In this document: positions 27,112 through 35,881 of the stretch, in pieces | How the letters are laid out: every line of letters begins with the position of its first letter | Position numbering within the stretch: the stretch's first letter is position 1 | Assembly (NCBI GenBank): GCA_903854335.1 | Contig: CAINVY010000002.1 | Span: forward strand, 1-64,000 | From: an uncultured Candidatus Peregrinibacteria bacterium | Lineage (GTDB): Bacteria; Patescibacteriota; Gracilibacteria; Peribacterales; Peribacteraceae | Direction of reading: 5' to 3' | DNA length: 64,000 nt | Made by a program: the position numbers and the translations under genes | Notes under the pieces: model-generated | Seen by the model: only the letters and a program-made list of their open reading frames with translations | Database searches by the model: none | What the model was told of the DNA's origin: nothing

Positions 27112-28491
27112 ATGGCTTCTTCCGCAACTCCATCGATTCTCCAGGTGCAGCCGCACGCGTCGGATGCGGAACGCACGGTGCTTGGCGCACTGCTTCTCGA
27201 TCCTGAGGCTATTGTCAAAGTTTCGGATTTGCTCGTTCCCGAAGATTTCTACGATCCGACCTATCGCTTGGTGTATGCGGCGATCTCCCAATTATATTCT
27301 GAGCATGAGCCGATTGACTTCGTCACGGTTTCGACAAAGCTCTCTGACAACAAGCGGGTTCAGGATGTAGGTGGAAGCGCGTTCCTCGCTGATCTTGCGA
27401 TGGGTGTGCCGACTTCGTCGCACATCTATCAGTATGCGCAGATTGTGAAGACAAAATCCGTGCATCGCCGCATCATCGATGCGGGACAGAAGATCGTCGG
27501 ACTCGGCTATGAAGTCGAGAAACCTATTGCGGAGCTCCTTGATCAAGTCGAGCGCACGATCTTCGATGTGACGAATACATTCATGAAGGACAAGTTTGTC
27601 CACATCCGTTCCGTTCTCGATGCGCGCTATGAGAAATTTGCGGAATTGCACGAGGCGAAAGACGATGGTTTCGTGAAGGGCGTGCCGACGGGATTTGCCG
27701 CTCTCGATCTCAAGCTCTCCGGATTGCAACCGTCGGATCTCGTGATCGTCGCCGCGCGCCCCAGCATGGGTAAGACGAGCTTGGCGCTGAATATTGCGCA
27801 AAATGCTGCTATCCGTTTCCATAAAACCGTCGGCATCTTCTCGCTCGAAATGAGCAAGGAGCAGCTCGTGGACCGCCTTTTCGCGTCCATGCTTGGTGTT
27901 GATTCCTGGAAGCTGCAGCGCGGGAAGCTCGATGACAGCGATTTCCAGAACATGGGGCCGATCATGGATGAATTGAACAAGGCGAATATTTTTATCGATG
28001 ATTCGGTTGCCTCTTCGATGCCGGAACTTCGTGCGAAGGCGCGGCGCTTGCAGATGGAATATGGTTTGGATCTTCTCATCATCGATTATCTCCAGCTCAT
28101 GAGCACGGGGAACAGCAGTTATGCCGGGAATCGCGTGCAGGAGATCTCCGAAATCTCGCGTTCTCTTAAGCAGATCGGTCGCGAACTCCACGTGCCGATC
28201 GTTGCGCTCTCGCAGCTCTCCCGCGCCGTCGAGACGCGTCCCGGCAATATTCCCCAGCTTTCGGACTTGCGTGACTCCGGTTCGATCGAACAGGACGCCG
28301 ACGTCGTGCTCATGATGTATCGTGAAGATTATTATGAAGAGGACAGTGATCGTCCCGGCATGACGGATATCTACATCCGCAAACACCGTAACGGCCCCAC
28401 GGGCCGCATCGAACTTCTCTTCAAGAAGGAGCAGATGCGCTTCTATGACGTGGACAAAGCGCACAGTACCTCCTCGTCCAAGGATGATTAG
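27112..28491 (+). CDS. dnaB: Replicative DNA helicase
   Basis: A 459-residue hexameric helicase that unwinds DNA at the fork. The N-terminal DnaB domain (AERTVLGALLLDPEAIVKVS) precedes the RecA-like core with Walker A ARPSMGKTSLALN, Walker B LLIIDYLQLM and the late DLRDSGSIEQDADVVLMMYR motif. The length is normal and no intein is present. A DciA-like gene, a candidate loader, lies about 9 kb away at 37773. Confidence 0.97.
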   Translation: MASSATPSILQVQPHASDAERTVLGALLLDPEAIVKVSDLLVPEDFYDPTYRLVYAAISQLYSEHEPIDFVTVSTKLSDNKRVQDVGGSAFLADLAMGVPTSSHIYQYAQIVKTKSVHRRIIDAGQKIVGLGYEVEKPIAELLDQVERTIFDVTNTFMKDKFVHIRSVLDARYEKFAELHEAKDDGFVKGVPTGFAALDLKLSGLQPSDLVIVAARPSMGKTSLALNIAQNAAIRFHKTVGIFSLEMSKEQLVDRLFASMLGVDSWKLQRGKLDDSDFQNMGPIMDELNKANIFIDDSVASSMPELRAKARRLQMEYGLDLLIIDYLQLMSTGNSSYAGNRVQEISEISRSLKQIGRELHVPIVALSQLSRAVETRPGNIPQLSDLRDSGSIEQDADVVLMMYREDYYEEDSDRPGMTDIYIRKHRNGPTGRIELLFKKEQMRFYDVDKAHSTSSSKDD

Positions 28492-28529
28492 GAAGGACGG
28501 AAGAAATTTCTCTTTTGCGTGATCGGGGG

Positions 28530-28535
28530 TACGCT
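28530..28535 (+). promoter_or_regulatory. Probable -10 box of mraY
   Basis: TACGCT ending 12 nt before ATG 28548. The match is 4 of 6, so this is tentative. Confidence 0.4.
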
Positions 28536-28547
28536 ACCATCCCATCC

Positions 28548-29609
28548 ATGCCTGACGCGTTGGTTCATGTGAGGCCCGAAATCTCTCTCGTTGCGATTCT
28601 CGGATACGCATTTCTTGCGTTCGCCATGGGGTTGCTGATGACACCGCCGTACGTGCGTTTTCTGAAGCGCAATCGTATCGGTAAGCAGCTGCGGGTCGAG
28701 ACCGTCGATGGCCGCGAGCCGTCGGTCTTCAGTATGTTTCACGAGAAGAAGTTTGGGACACCGACGATGGGCGGCATTCTCATCTGGGGATCGATCGTGC
28801 TGACGGTCATTCTCTCACGCTTCTTTGCGTTCCTCGGATTCGTGCACAATTCCCTTCTCCAGCGCGGACAGGTCTACTTGCCGCTCTTCACGATGCTTGC
28901 CTTCGGTGTGCTCGGAGCGTTCGATGACTATCTCAATATTCGTGGTGTGGGAAAAAAGCGCGGGCTGGATGTGCTTCCGAAGATTCTCTCGTTGCTCGTC
29001 ATCAGCACGATCTGTGCGCTGTGGTTCTGGCTCAAGCTCGACATCGATCAGATCCACATTCCCTTCTGGGGTTCGGTGACGGTGGGAGGATGGTACGTTC
29101 CCATATTCATATTTATCATTGTCGGGACTGCTAACGCCGTTAATGTTACGGATGGGCTCGATGGCTTGGCGGGTGGTCTCCTCGTTCTTGCCTTTGGCTC
29201 CTTCGGCGTTCTCGCCTACCTCAAGGATCTGTATGTGCTCGCGGGTTTCTGTGCCGTGTGTTCCGGAGCGGTGGCGGCCTTTCTCTGGCACAACGTTCCT
29301 CCGGCGTTGTTCTTCATGGGTGATACCGGTTCGCTTGCGCTCGGCGGAGCGCTCGGCGTTATTGCCATGATGATCGACCAGACACTGATCCTGCCGTTGG
29401 TTGGTTTCGTGTTCGTCGTGGAAATGCTTTCCGTCATTATTCAGCTCCTCAGCAAGAAGTTTCGCGGCGGCAAGAAGGTCTTCATCGCCGCTCCCATTCA
29501 TCATCATTTTGAGGCGAAAGGATGGGGCGAGAGCAAGGTGACGATGCGGCTGTGGATCGTGGGGGCATTCTTTGCCCTTCTGGGGATCGTTCTCGGAATC
29601 TTCGGATGA
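28548..29609 (+). CDS. mraY: Phospho-N-acetylmuramoyl-pentapeptide transferase
   Basis: A 353-residue polytopic membrane enzyme that transfers phospho-MurNAc-pentapeptide to undecaprenyl phosphate, making lipid I. Family signatures seen are FGTPTMGGILIW, LGAFDDYLNI, NAVNVTDGLDGLAGG and FFMGDTGSLALGG, then PIHHHFEAKGW near the C-terminus, with the catalytic Asp pairs and His triad. About ten transmembrane segments are expected. It is isolated from other mur genes, unlike the usual dcw cluster. Confidence 0.97.
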   Translation: MPDALVHVRPEISLVAILGYAFLAFAMGLLMTPPYVRFLKRNRIGKQLRVETVDGREPSVFSMFHEKKFGTPTMGGILIWGSIVLTVILSRFFAFLGFVHNSLLQRGQVYLPLFTMLAFGVLGAFDDYLNIRGVGKKRGLDVLPKILSLLVISTICALWFWLKLDIDQIHIPFWGSVTVGGWYVPIFIFIIVGTANAVNVTDGLDGLAGGLLVLAFGSFGVLAYLKDLYVLAGFCAVCSGAVAAFLWHNVPPALFFMGDTGSLALGGALGVIAMMIDQTLILPLVGFVFVVEMLSVIIQLLSKKFRGGKKVFIAAPIHHHFEAKGWGESKVTMRLWIVGAFFALLGIVLGIFG

Positions 29610-29615
29610 GAATTA

Positions 29616-29643
29616 TTGAACGTACGGGCGTTTTGTGTATCAT
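29616..29643 (+). promoter_or_regulatory. Promoter of the GapB-type gene, leaderless
   Basis: TTGAAC (29616-29621), a 16-bp spacer, TATCAT (29638-29643), then exactly 6 nt to ATG 29650. Confidence 0.7.
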
Positions 29644-29649
29644 AGTGCC

Positions 29650-30666
29650 ATGCTGAGAATCGCCATCAACGGATATGGAAGGATCGGTCGCAACGTGCAT
29701 CGACAACTCATCGAACGTTTCTCGGATCAGGTGGAAGTGGTCGGCGTGAATGCATCCTCCACGAACGAGATGCGCGCGTATTTGCTCAAGTACGATTCTC
29801 TTCATGGACGGTTCAAAGGTGACATCCAGCTCTCCGACGAGGACTTCACCGTCAACGGAAAGCTGGTGAAGGTTGTGAAAGAGCGCGATCCGGCACTTTG
29901 CCCCTGGAAGGATCTGCGTGTCGACGTTGTGATTGAATCGACGGGGCACTTCACCACTGCGGAGAAAGCGGGAGGGCATCTCAAGGCCGGAGCGAAGAAG
30001 GTCGTCGTCACGGCTCCGATGAAAGACAACACGCCGACGTTCGTCAGGGGGATCAATGAAGATGCACTGACGAAAGAAATGTCCATTATCAGCAACGCAT
30101 CATGTACGACCAATTGTATCGCTCCGGTGATCAGGGTTCTGGATGATGCATTTAGTGTAAAGCACCTCCTCGTCAGTTCCGTTCATGCATTCACGGCATC
30201 GCAGAATCTGCTCGATAACAAAGCTCAGGAAGGAGGAGAACTACGGAAAGCCCGCGCCGCCACGCTGTCGATCATTCCCACAAAGACGGGTGCCGTGAAG
30301 GCGTGTGCTGTCATTTTTCCGCACCTCAAAGGCAAAATGGATGGGATGGCTTTCCGCGTTCCCGTGCCGACCGTGAGTTGCGCGTACATGGCGTTTGAGC
30401 TTGGCAAGGATACGACGAAAGAGGAGGTCAATGAGACCCTCAAGAGAGCTGCCGCTTCCTCCCGTATGTGCGACGTGCTCGCCGTATCTGAGGAACAATG
30501 TGTGTCCATCGATTTCCAGACGGACCCGCACTCTTCGATCGTCGATGCTCCCTCCACGAAGGTTGTGGATGGGAAGACGGTTCAGGTGCTCAGTTGGTAC
30601 GACAACGAATGGGGGTATGCCGTTCGCGTGACGGAAATGGCGCTCCTGATGGGTAAGATGCTCTGA
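29650..30666 (+). CDS. gapB: Glyceraldehyde-3-phosphate dehydrogenase, GapB-like
   Basis: A 338-residue cytoplasmic enzyme interconverting glyceraldehyde-3-phosphate and 1,3-bisphosphoglycerate. The Rossmann motif INGYGRIGR and the active-site SNASCTTNC (catalytic Cys) are intact. After the second beta strand it reads VGVNASSTNE, where the Asp that favours NAD is Ala; this matches the INAS pattern of Bacillus GapB, which uses NADP in gluconeogenesis. The next gene encodes fructose-1,6-bisphosphatase, which supports an anabolic role. A second GAPDH at 51996 keeps the NAD-type IND motif. Cofactor choice is an inference. Confidence 0.92.
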   Translation: MLRIAINGYGRIGRNVHRQLIERFSDQVEVVGVNASSTNEMRAYLLKYDSLHGRFKGDIQLSDEDFTVNGKLVKVVKERDPALCPWKDLRVDVVIESTGHFTTAEKAGGHLKAGAKKVVVTAPMKDNTPTFVRGINEDALTKEMSIISNASCTTNCIAPVIRVLDDAFSVKHLLVSSVHAFTASQNLLDNKAQEGGELRKARAATLSIIPTKTGAVKACAVIFPHLKGKMDGMAFRVPVPTVSCAYMAFELGKDTTKEEVNETLKRAAASSRMCDVLAVSEEQCVSIDFQTDPHSSIVDAPSTKVVDGKTVQVLSWYDNEWGYAVRVTEMALLMGKML

Positions 30667-30690
30667 GTACCGCTGAGGAGGCCCGCATGG

Positions 30691-30696
30691 TACACT
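30691..30696 (+). promoter_or_regulatory. -10 box of fbp, leaderless
   Basis: Extended TGG-TACACT ending exactly 6 nt before ATG 30703. Confidence 0.6.
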
Positions 30697-30702
30697 GATG
30701 CC

Positions 30703-31647
30703 ATGATTTCACCGTACTGTCCCATCCCGCAGCGCATTTCCCTCAATGCTCATCTTTTCGAAAACGGAAAGGCACCGGACAACCTGCGCCATCTCATTCT
30801 CGACGTCGCACGGGCGGCTAAGTACATCAACTACGCGATCCGGACGACGGAGGCGGGATTGTCCGGGACGAAGAATCAATTCGGAGAGGAGCAGGTGAAG
30901 CTCGATGTCCTGAGTGATGAGATCATTCGACAACATCTTTGTGAGAGCCAGCTCGTGGCGAGTTTTTGTTCCGAGGAAATCGAGGATGTGGTTGAGCTGG
31001 ATCCTAGCGCCCCCTACTCCGTCGTGTACGACCCCCTCGACGGATCGTCGCTCGTCGACGTCAACTTCGCCATCGGATCCATCTTCGGTTTCTATAGTGG
31101 AAACAATATCATCGGCTCCAAGCCCCGCGAACAGGTCGCGGCCCTCTACGTTCTCTACGGGCCGAGAACACTGCTCGTCTATAGTTGCGGGAATGGCGTC
31201 CACGAATTTATTCTCAATGACGTTGGTGAGTTTATTTTGCTTCGGGAGAATCTCGGTGTTGCGGATACGGCGAAGAATTACAGTCCTGGGAACCTTCGCG
31301 CAGTTACGGAAAATCTCTCGTATCGCAATCTGCTCAATCTCTGGCTCGACGAGAAATTGACGCTGCGCTACTCGGGATGCATGGTCGCGGACATTCATCA
31401 TATCCTGAGCAAGGGGCAGGGCATCTTCACCAATATTGGCGGGTCAAAATATCCGCAGGGTAAATTGCGTCTCGTGTTTGAGTGCGGTCCGTTCTCGTAT
31501 TTGGTGGAGCAGGCAGGGGGCACATCGAGCAACGGACGTGACGCCATTCTCGATACCACGATACGGGAAGTCGATCAGAGAACGCCGATCATCATCGGAT
31601 CGACGCAGGAGGTGGAGAGAGTCTGTCGTCTCCTTCAGGAAGATTGA
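30703..31647 (+). CDS. fbp: Class I fructose-1,6-bisphosphatase
   Basis: A 314-residue phosphatase producing fructose-6-phosphate, the committed step of gluconeogenesis. The metal-binding motif appears as VYDPLDGSSLVDVN, with an upstream acidic pair in FCSEEIEDV. A late GGTSSNGRDAILD and RTPIIIGSTQEVERV match the family. It is slightly shorter than E. coli Fbp (332). The location next to the GapB-like gene suggests a gluconeogenic pair with separate leaderless promoters. Confidence 0.93.
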   Translation: MISPYCPIPQRISLNAHLFENGKAPDNLRHLILDVARAAKYINYAIRTTEAGLSGTKNQFGEEQVKLDVLSDEIIRQHLCESQLVASFCSEEIEDVVELDPSAPYSVVYDPLDGSSLVDVNFAIGSIFGFYSGNNIIGSKPREQVAALYVLYGPRTLLVYSCGNGVHEFILNDVGEFILLRENLGVADTAKNYSPGNLRAVTENLSYRNLLNLWLDEKLTLRYSGCMVADIHHILSKGQGIFTNIGGSKYPQGKLRLVFECGPFSYLVEQAGGTSSNGRDAILDTTIREVDQRTPIIIGSTQEVERVCRLLQED

Positions 31648-31653
31648 GCAGCG

Positions 31654-31959
31654 TCAGATCAGGTCTTTCTGTGTTCGGGCAATTGCTTCCTCCAGGGGGA
31701 TCCCTTCCGCGCTCTTCCTCTGCTTTCCTTCGAGGTTGAACGCATGTTTCATCGAGCGGTACGTTCCCCAGGGGTAGTGTTTGCGCTCGTTGCGGCGCCT
31801 TCCTCCTTTCTCTTCGGTCACTTTCGGAGGGACGGGCATGGATTTCGGATTGCCATTCTTACTCCATTCGATGGGCCCGATGACGGAGCGACTGTCGGGG
31901 TCGACATAGACGAGCTCGTCGTCTCGAAAGGCCGGTTTCGGTGTGTCGTCGGTCGTCAT
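31654..31959 (-). CDS. Small hypothetical protein coupled to the upstream membrane protein gene
   Basis: A 101-residue, charged, Pro/Lys-rich soluble protein with no recognised domain. Its ATG overlaps the stop of the 31956-32549 gene (ATGA), so it is probably translated by coupling. It converges with fbp, ending 6 nt from the fbp stop. Confidence 0.6.
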   Translation of the reverse strand: MTTDDTPKPAFRDDELVYVDPDSRSVIGPIEWSKNGNPKSMPVPPKVTEEKGGRRRNERKHYPWGTYRSMKHAFNLEGKQRKSAEGIPLEEAIARTQKDLI

Positions 31960-32549
31960 GGGTAGAGTCGGTGATCTTCCGCTTCCGGTGCCTTGGGAGG
32001 CGGAGGGGGAGGAGGTGGTGTGAAAAGATTTTCCTGGCTCGTGGGAATTTCCTCATCTTCCGGATGTCGGAAGAGTTCCTGGCCCGTCATGCGTCGTTGC
32101 TCTTGGAATCGGAGGAACGAATAGACGAGGGTCACGATGCAACCGACGAGCGTCACGTAGATGCCGAAGCGCAATTCCATCCTCGTGAATTCAAAGGAGA
32201 CTTTCATCAGAACGGACAACGCGGAGAGGACGAGGAGAGTTGCAGCCGAAGACAAACAGAGTCGCAGGACTTCCCTCTGACGTTTCTTGATGATGACGGG
32301 GCCGCCGAGGAGTGGAATGAGCGTGATGAGGAGAAGGGCAAGCTCCAAAAGAAACACCATCAGTCCAAGGAATGATGTGTAGAAACCAAATCCCGAATAT
32401 GTGATGGAATCCCCCCCCAACCACTCGCCGCTCATCCAGGGGAGGAACATGCCAAGAAGCGCAAGAAGCGCTCCCCCATTGAGGAATTGTTCCTCGGATT
32501 CCAGTGAGTTCACCGTGCGGAGAAAACGTTGCGGCACAAAAGAGAGCAT
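31956..32549 (-). CDS. Four-helix hypothetical membrane protein
   Basis: A 197-residue protein with about four hydrophobic segments (NGGALLALLGMFLPWM; FYTSFLGLMVFLLELALLLI; LCLSSAATLLVLSALSVLM; FGIYVTLVGCIVTLVYSFL). A cytoplasmic tail contains a run of eight prolines. No family is recognised. A weak TACAAA box (32557-32562) ends 7 nt before the ATG. Confidence 0.7.
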   Translation of the reverse strand: MLSFVPQRFLRTVNSLESEEQFLNGGALLALLGMFLPWMSGEWLGGDSITYSGFGFYTSFLGLMVFLLELALLLITLIPLLGGPVIIKKRQREVLRLCLSSAATLLVLSALSVLMKVSFEFTRMELRFGIYVTLVGCIVTLVYSFLRFQEQRRMTGQELFRHPEDEEIPTSQENLFTPPPPPPPPKAPEAEDHRLYP

Positions 32550-32594
32550 AGCATGATTTGTACATTGCCACTAGAGTGTGAGAACCGAACACGT

Positions 32595-33656
32595 ATGCGT
32601 TTTGCGATTGATATTCGGGAGGCTTGCCGTCCCCATCGGACCGGAAAAGGGCAGTGGACGTATGGATTTCTTTCCGAGCTTCGGCACAGGGGGCATTCCA
32701 TCATCGGATACACCGATACGACAATTCCCTCTTCGCTCGCTGGCGAAGATATCGAGGTTCGATGCTTTGCGGACCGCGGTCTCTCGTGGCATTTCCATGT
32801 CGCTTCCGATGTCCGTCGAAGGAAGGAGGTGGATCTGTATGTGAGTCCGACGAGCTTCATTGTCCCTTCTCTTCTCAAGAGAAGTTTCCCCATCGTACCT
32901 ATTGTTCATGATCTCATCGCGTTTCGTGGAGAGCCGCACAATCGCAAGGCGACATTTATCGAGCGTTGGACGCTTCCTCGCGCCGTGCGATATGCCTCTC
33001 ATATTTGTACTGTCAGTGAAGCGACGAAACATGATCTGCTCGCACGCTTTCCCCATGTGCATTCGGCAAACGTGTCGGCGATATTTGCAGGGCCGATGCA
33101 CGATAAACGACCGCTCTCCACTCCCGACCATCGTACGATCCTCTGCATCGGAACGCTTTCGCCGCGCAAGAATCAACTCCGTCTCATCGAAGCGTATAGC
33201 CGACTCCCCTCTTCTCTTCGAGAGCGATTCACGCTCACGCTTGTCGGAGGACGAGGGTGGTTGGATGAGGACATCGTTGCGCTCGCCGCCCGCACCCCCG
33301 GGGTGGAATGGAAGGGGTATGCGGATGATCAAGAGTACGGCGCGCTCCTCTCGTGTTGCACGCTCTTCGCACTGCCCTCACTCTACGAAGGATTCGGTAT
33401 GCAACTGCTCGATGCCATGCAGCGTGGGGTGCCGATTCTGACGTCGGATCGCGGGAGCATTCGGGAGGTATGCGGCAATGCCGCGCACTATGTCGATCCC
33501 GAAGATACGTCGGCAATCGCCCAGGGATTGGAGCTCCTTCTCTGCAGCGATCTATTGCGACAGGATCTTCGAGAAAAGGGACGGGAACAGGCTCAGTGCT
33601 TCTCGTGGGCCAAAACGGTCGATCTCTTCCTCCAGAGCGTGAAAGCGGCTGTTTGA
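32595..33656 (+). CDS. GT4-family glycosyltransferase
   Basis: A 353-residue GT-B fold enzyme. The start MRFAIDIREACRPHRTGKGQW is a typical acceptor-side loop. The C-terminal domain has TILCIGTLSPRKNQLRLIEAY, LTLVGGRGWLDEDI, then FALPSLYEGFGMQLLDAMQRG, which contains the EX7E nucleotide-sugar motif. The donor and acceptor are unknown; a surface polysaccharide or glycan role is likely. A paralog lies at 36711. The frame is open slightly upstream (32529), but ATG 32595 fits the family start. Confidence 0.88.
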   Translation: MRFAIDIREACRPHRTGKGQWTYGFLSELRHRGHSIIGYTDTTIPSSLAGEDIEVRCFADRGLSWHFHVASDVRRRKEVDLYVSPTSFIVPSLLKRSFPIVPIVHDLIAFRGEPHNRKATFIERWTLPRAVRYASHICTVSEATKHDLLARFPHVHSANVSAIFAGPMHDKRPLSTPDHRTILCIGTLSPRKNQLRLIEAYSRLPSSLRERFTLTLVGGRGWLDEDIVALAARTPGVEWKGYADDQEYGALLSCCTLFALPSLYEGFGMQLLDAMQRGVPILTSDRGSIREVCGNAAHYVDPEDTSAIAQGLELLLCSDLLRQDLREKGREQAQCFSWAKTVDLFLQSVKAAV

Positions 33657-33679
33657 GTGTTGACGGGAAACTTCGCTGC

Positions 33680-33685
33680 TATGCT
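33680..33685 (+). promoter_or_regulatory. -10 box of nadK, leaderless
   Basis: Extended TGC-TATGCT ending exactly 6 nt before ATG 33692. Confidence 0.6.
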
Positions 33686-33691
33686 ACCTCC

Positions 33692-34579
33692 ATGAAGAAG
33701 ATACGGAGAGTCGGCATAACGGTGAAATCGGATTTGGAGGAACGCGATACGGCACTTTCCTCGGTGCTCGATGTGTTGGAGCGGGAAGGATGTGAAGTCT
33801 GCATTGATGAGAAACGTTCGCGGGATTTGCCCAGCGCGAGAGGCATGTCCGTGTTTACGTGTGAAGAGAACTTCGATCTCTTGCTCGTCTTGGGCGGTGA
33901 TGGAACGATTTTGAGGGCGATTCGGGAGATGAAGGATTTTGTCATCCCCGTTCTGAGCGTGAACCGCGGAGCCGTTGGGTTCCTCTCGGAGTTGACGGTC
34001 GATGAAGTACCGTCGTGTCTTCCATTGTTTCTCCGGGGTGAGGGCATGATTGACGAACGAAGCATGCTCTATGTTCAGGCGCTTAGAGAGTCGCAGGAGG
34101 TCATCGCCGGATACGTGCTCAACGAGGCGGTCATTTCCCAGGGGAGCATCGCGCGCCTCGTCGATCTGCGTGCCACGGTCAATGGTGAAGATCTCACGAC
34201 CTTCCGGGCCGACGGACTCATTCTCTCCACGCCGACGGGATCCACCGCCTACTCGCTCGCGGCGGGAGGCCCGATCGTTCATCCGAGTTTGCATGCGACG
34301 ATTCTCACTCCCATCAACTCACACAGCTTCAGTCAGAAACCCGTGGTGATTCCTGGCGAGCAAAGCGTCGAGGTGGAGGTGCTTCCGAAGGTCAATAAGT
34401 TTGGGGATATCGAAGTCAGTTTGACTTTGGATGGGCAAGTATTCAGCAAGCTTCAGCGCAACGATCGCGTTCGTGCTTCGACGAACGGCAGAACGGTGAA
34501 GTTCCTTCGCCGCAAACAGGATACGTTCTACGGGACGATTCGGACGAAGCTTGGGTGGGGAGATGCGCTCCGCGTGTAA
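33692..34579 (+). CDS. nadK: NAD kinase
   Basis: A 295-residue kinase that phosphorylates NAD to NADP. It shows the diagnostic LLVLGGDGTILRAIRE (GGDG), VNRGAVGFLSEL, YVLNEAVIS (NE/D motif) and LSTPTGSTAYSLAAGGPIVHP. It supplies the NADP that the GapB-like enzyme is predicted to use. It converges with purA at a 3-nt gap. The open frame from 33353 overlaps the glycosyltransferase gene and is not used. Confidence 0.95.
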   Translation: MKKIRRVGITVKSDLEERDTALSSVLDVLEREGCEVCIDEKRSRDLPSARGMSVFTCEENFDLLLVLGGDGTILRAIREMKDFVIPVLSVNRGAVGFLSELTVDEVPSCLPLFLRGEGMIDERSMLYVQALRESQEVIAGYVLNEAVISQGSIARLVDLRATVNGEDLTTFRADGLILSTPTGSTAYSLAAGGPIVHPSLHATILTPINSHSFSQKPVVIPGEQSVEVEVLPKVNKFGDIEVSLTLDGQVFSKLQRNDRVRASTNGRTVKFLRRKQDTFYGTIRTKLGWGDALRV

Positions 34580-34582
34580 GGG

Positions 34583-35842
34583 TCAGGGACGAATGATCAT
34601 TTCTTCGCGGCCCGGCCCCGTTCCGATGAATTGCACGGGAATGGAAGTTTTATCTTCGATGTGACGAAGAAACGTCTGTGCGCGTTCGGGAAGATCGGCG
34701 AATTGCGTGATGCCTCGTGTGGACGTTTTCCAGCCTGGGAATTCTTCGAGAGAAAGAAAGCCGCTCTCGTCCACTCCACCGACGCGAACGACGTCTTCTT
34801 CGTCCAGGACGTCGAGCTTCGTGATGTTCCAACATGTGCATCCGTTGATGCGCGAGGAGAAATTGAGATCGGGCATGTGGAGCCAGCCGCAGCGTCTCGG
34901 TCTGCCGGTCGTGGCACCGTACTCCCCTCCCCGCTCGCGCAGTCGCTCGCCGATTGCTCCGGTTTCCTCGGTGAGGAATGTTCCTTCGCCGACTCTGGTG
35001 CAGTACGCCTTGGCCACGCCGATGCAGGAGGTGAGGGCGTTTGGCGGGAGGCCGAGTCCCTGCAGCGCGCCGGCAGCTGTTGTCGAGCTGCTCGTGACGT
35101 ACGGGTACGTACCGTGATCGATGTCCAGGAGGGTTGCTTGTGCACCTTCGACGAGAATGCGTTTCTTCGCATCCAGGAAATCGTAAATGATTTCCATGGG
35201 GACGAGGCACGTTCCGATCGCGTCGTACGCGGCACGGAGCATGGATTCTTCTTTCGCCGTGTCGACATCCACGCCGTACATTTCCTTCGCAAGGGATTTT
35301 CGTCGTTGCAATTCCTGTTGCAGATTCGCTTTCATCGGTGACGAAAAGAACGCGCGCAGATCACCCATGCGCATGCCCGTCCTCGCTGCTTTCTCCGTGT
35401 AGGCCGGACCGATGCCGCGATTCGTCGTGCCAATCTTCTTCCCGTTGCCCTCCGTGCGGCGCTGCTCCATGACGGTATCGATATCTCTGTAGTAATCGAG
35501 AACGATGTGCGCCTCCGTGGAAATGCCGAGACGAGGAACGACGTCGACGCCCGCATCGCGCAGCGTCTGGATTTCTTCGACGAGTGTCGGCAGATGGATG
35601 ACCATCCCCGAACCGAGGAGAATCTTCTTCCCTTCGTGGAGGCTTCCCGCGGGAAGCAAATGGAAGACATGTTTCTTCCCGTTGACGACGATGGTGTGTC
35701 CCGCGTTGGCTCCGCCGCAGGCGCGCGCAATCACGTCGAAATGCTCCGCCAGAATATCGATGACTTTCCCCTTTCCCTCGTCTCCCCACTGCGCCCCGAT
35801 GACTGCACAGACGGGACCGAGGGGCTTGAGGAATGTATCCAC
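34583..35842 (-). CDS. purA: Adenylosuccinate synthetase, GTG start
   Basis: A 419-residue GTP-dependent enzyme joining IMP and aspartate in AMP synthesis. The N-terminal CAVIGAQWGDEGKGKVID (catalytic Asp and P-loop-like GDEGKGK), ANAGHTIV, IGTTNRGIGPAY and QATLLDIDHGTYPYVTSSST are all characteristic. No ATG is suitably placed. The longest frame starts at a TTG (35875), but a TACGCT box ends exactly 6 nt before the GTG at 35842, so a leaderless GTG start is proposed. Confidence 0.93.
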   Translation of the reverse strand: MDTFLKPLGPVCAVIGAQWGDEGKGKVIDILAEHFDVIARACGGANAGHTIVVNGKKHVFHLLPAGSLHEGKKILLGSGMVIHLPTLVEEIQTLRDAGVDVVPRLGISTEAHIVLDYYRDIDTVMEQRRTEGNGKKIGTTNRGIGPAYTEKAARTGMRMGDLRAFFSSPMKANLQQELQRRKSLAKEMYGVDVDTAKEESMLRAAYDAIGTCLVPMEIIYDFLDAKKRILVEGAQATLLDIDHGTYPYVTSSSTTAAGALQGLGLPPNALTSCIGVAKAYCTRVGEGTFLTEETGAIGERLRERGGEYGATTGRPRRCGWLHMPDLNFSSRINGCTCWNITKLDVLDEEDVVRVGGVDESGFLSLEEFPGWKTSTRGITQFADLPERAQTFLRHIEDKTSIPVQFIGTGPGREEMIIRP

Positions 35843-35848
35843 GCGCAA

Positions 35849-35854
35849 AGCGTA
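35849..35854 (-). promoter_or_regulatory. -10 box of purA, leaderless GTG start
   Basis: TACGCT on the minus strand, ending 6 nt before GTG 35842. It decides the purA start. Confidence 0.5.
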
Positions 35855-35881
35855 CAGGAAATCTTTCCGGTGCAAAAGAGC

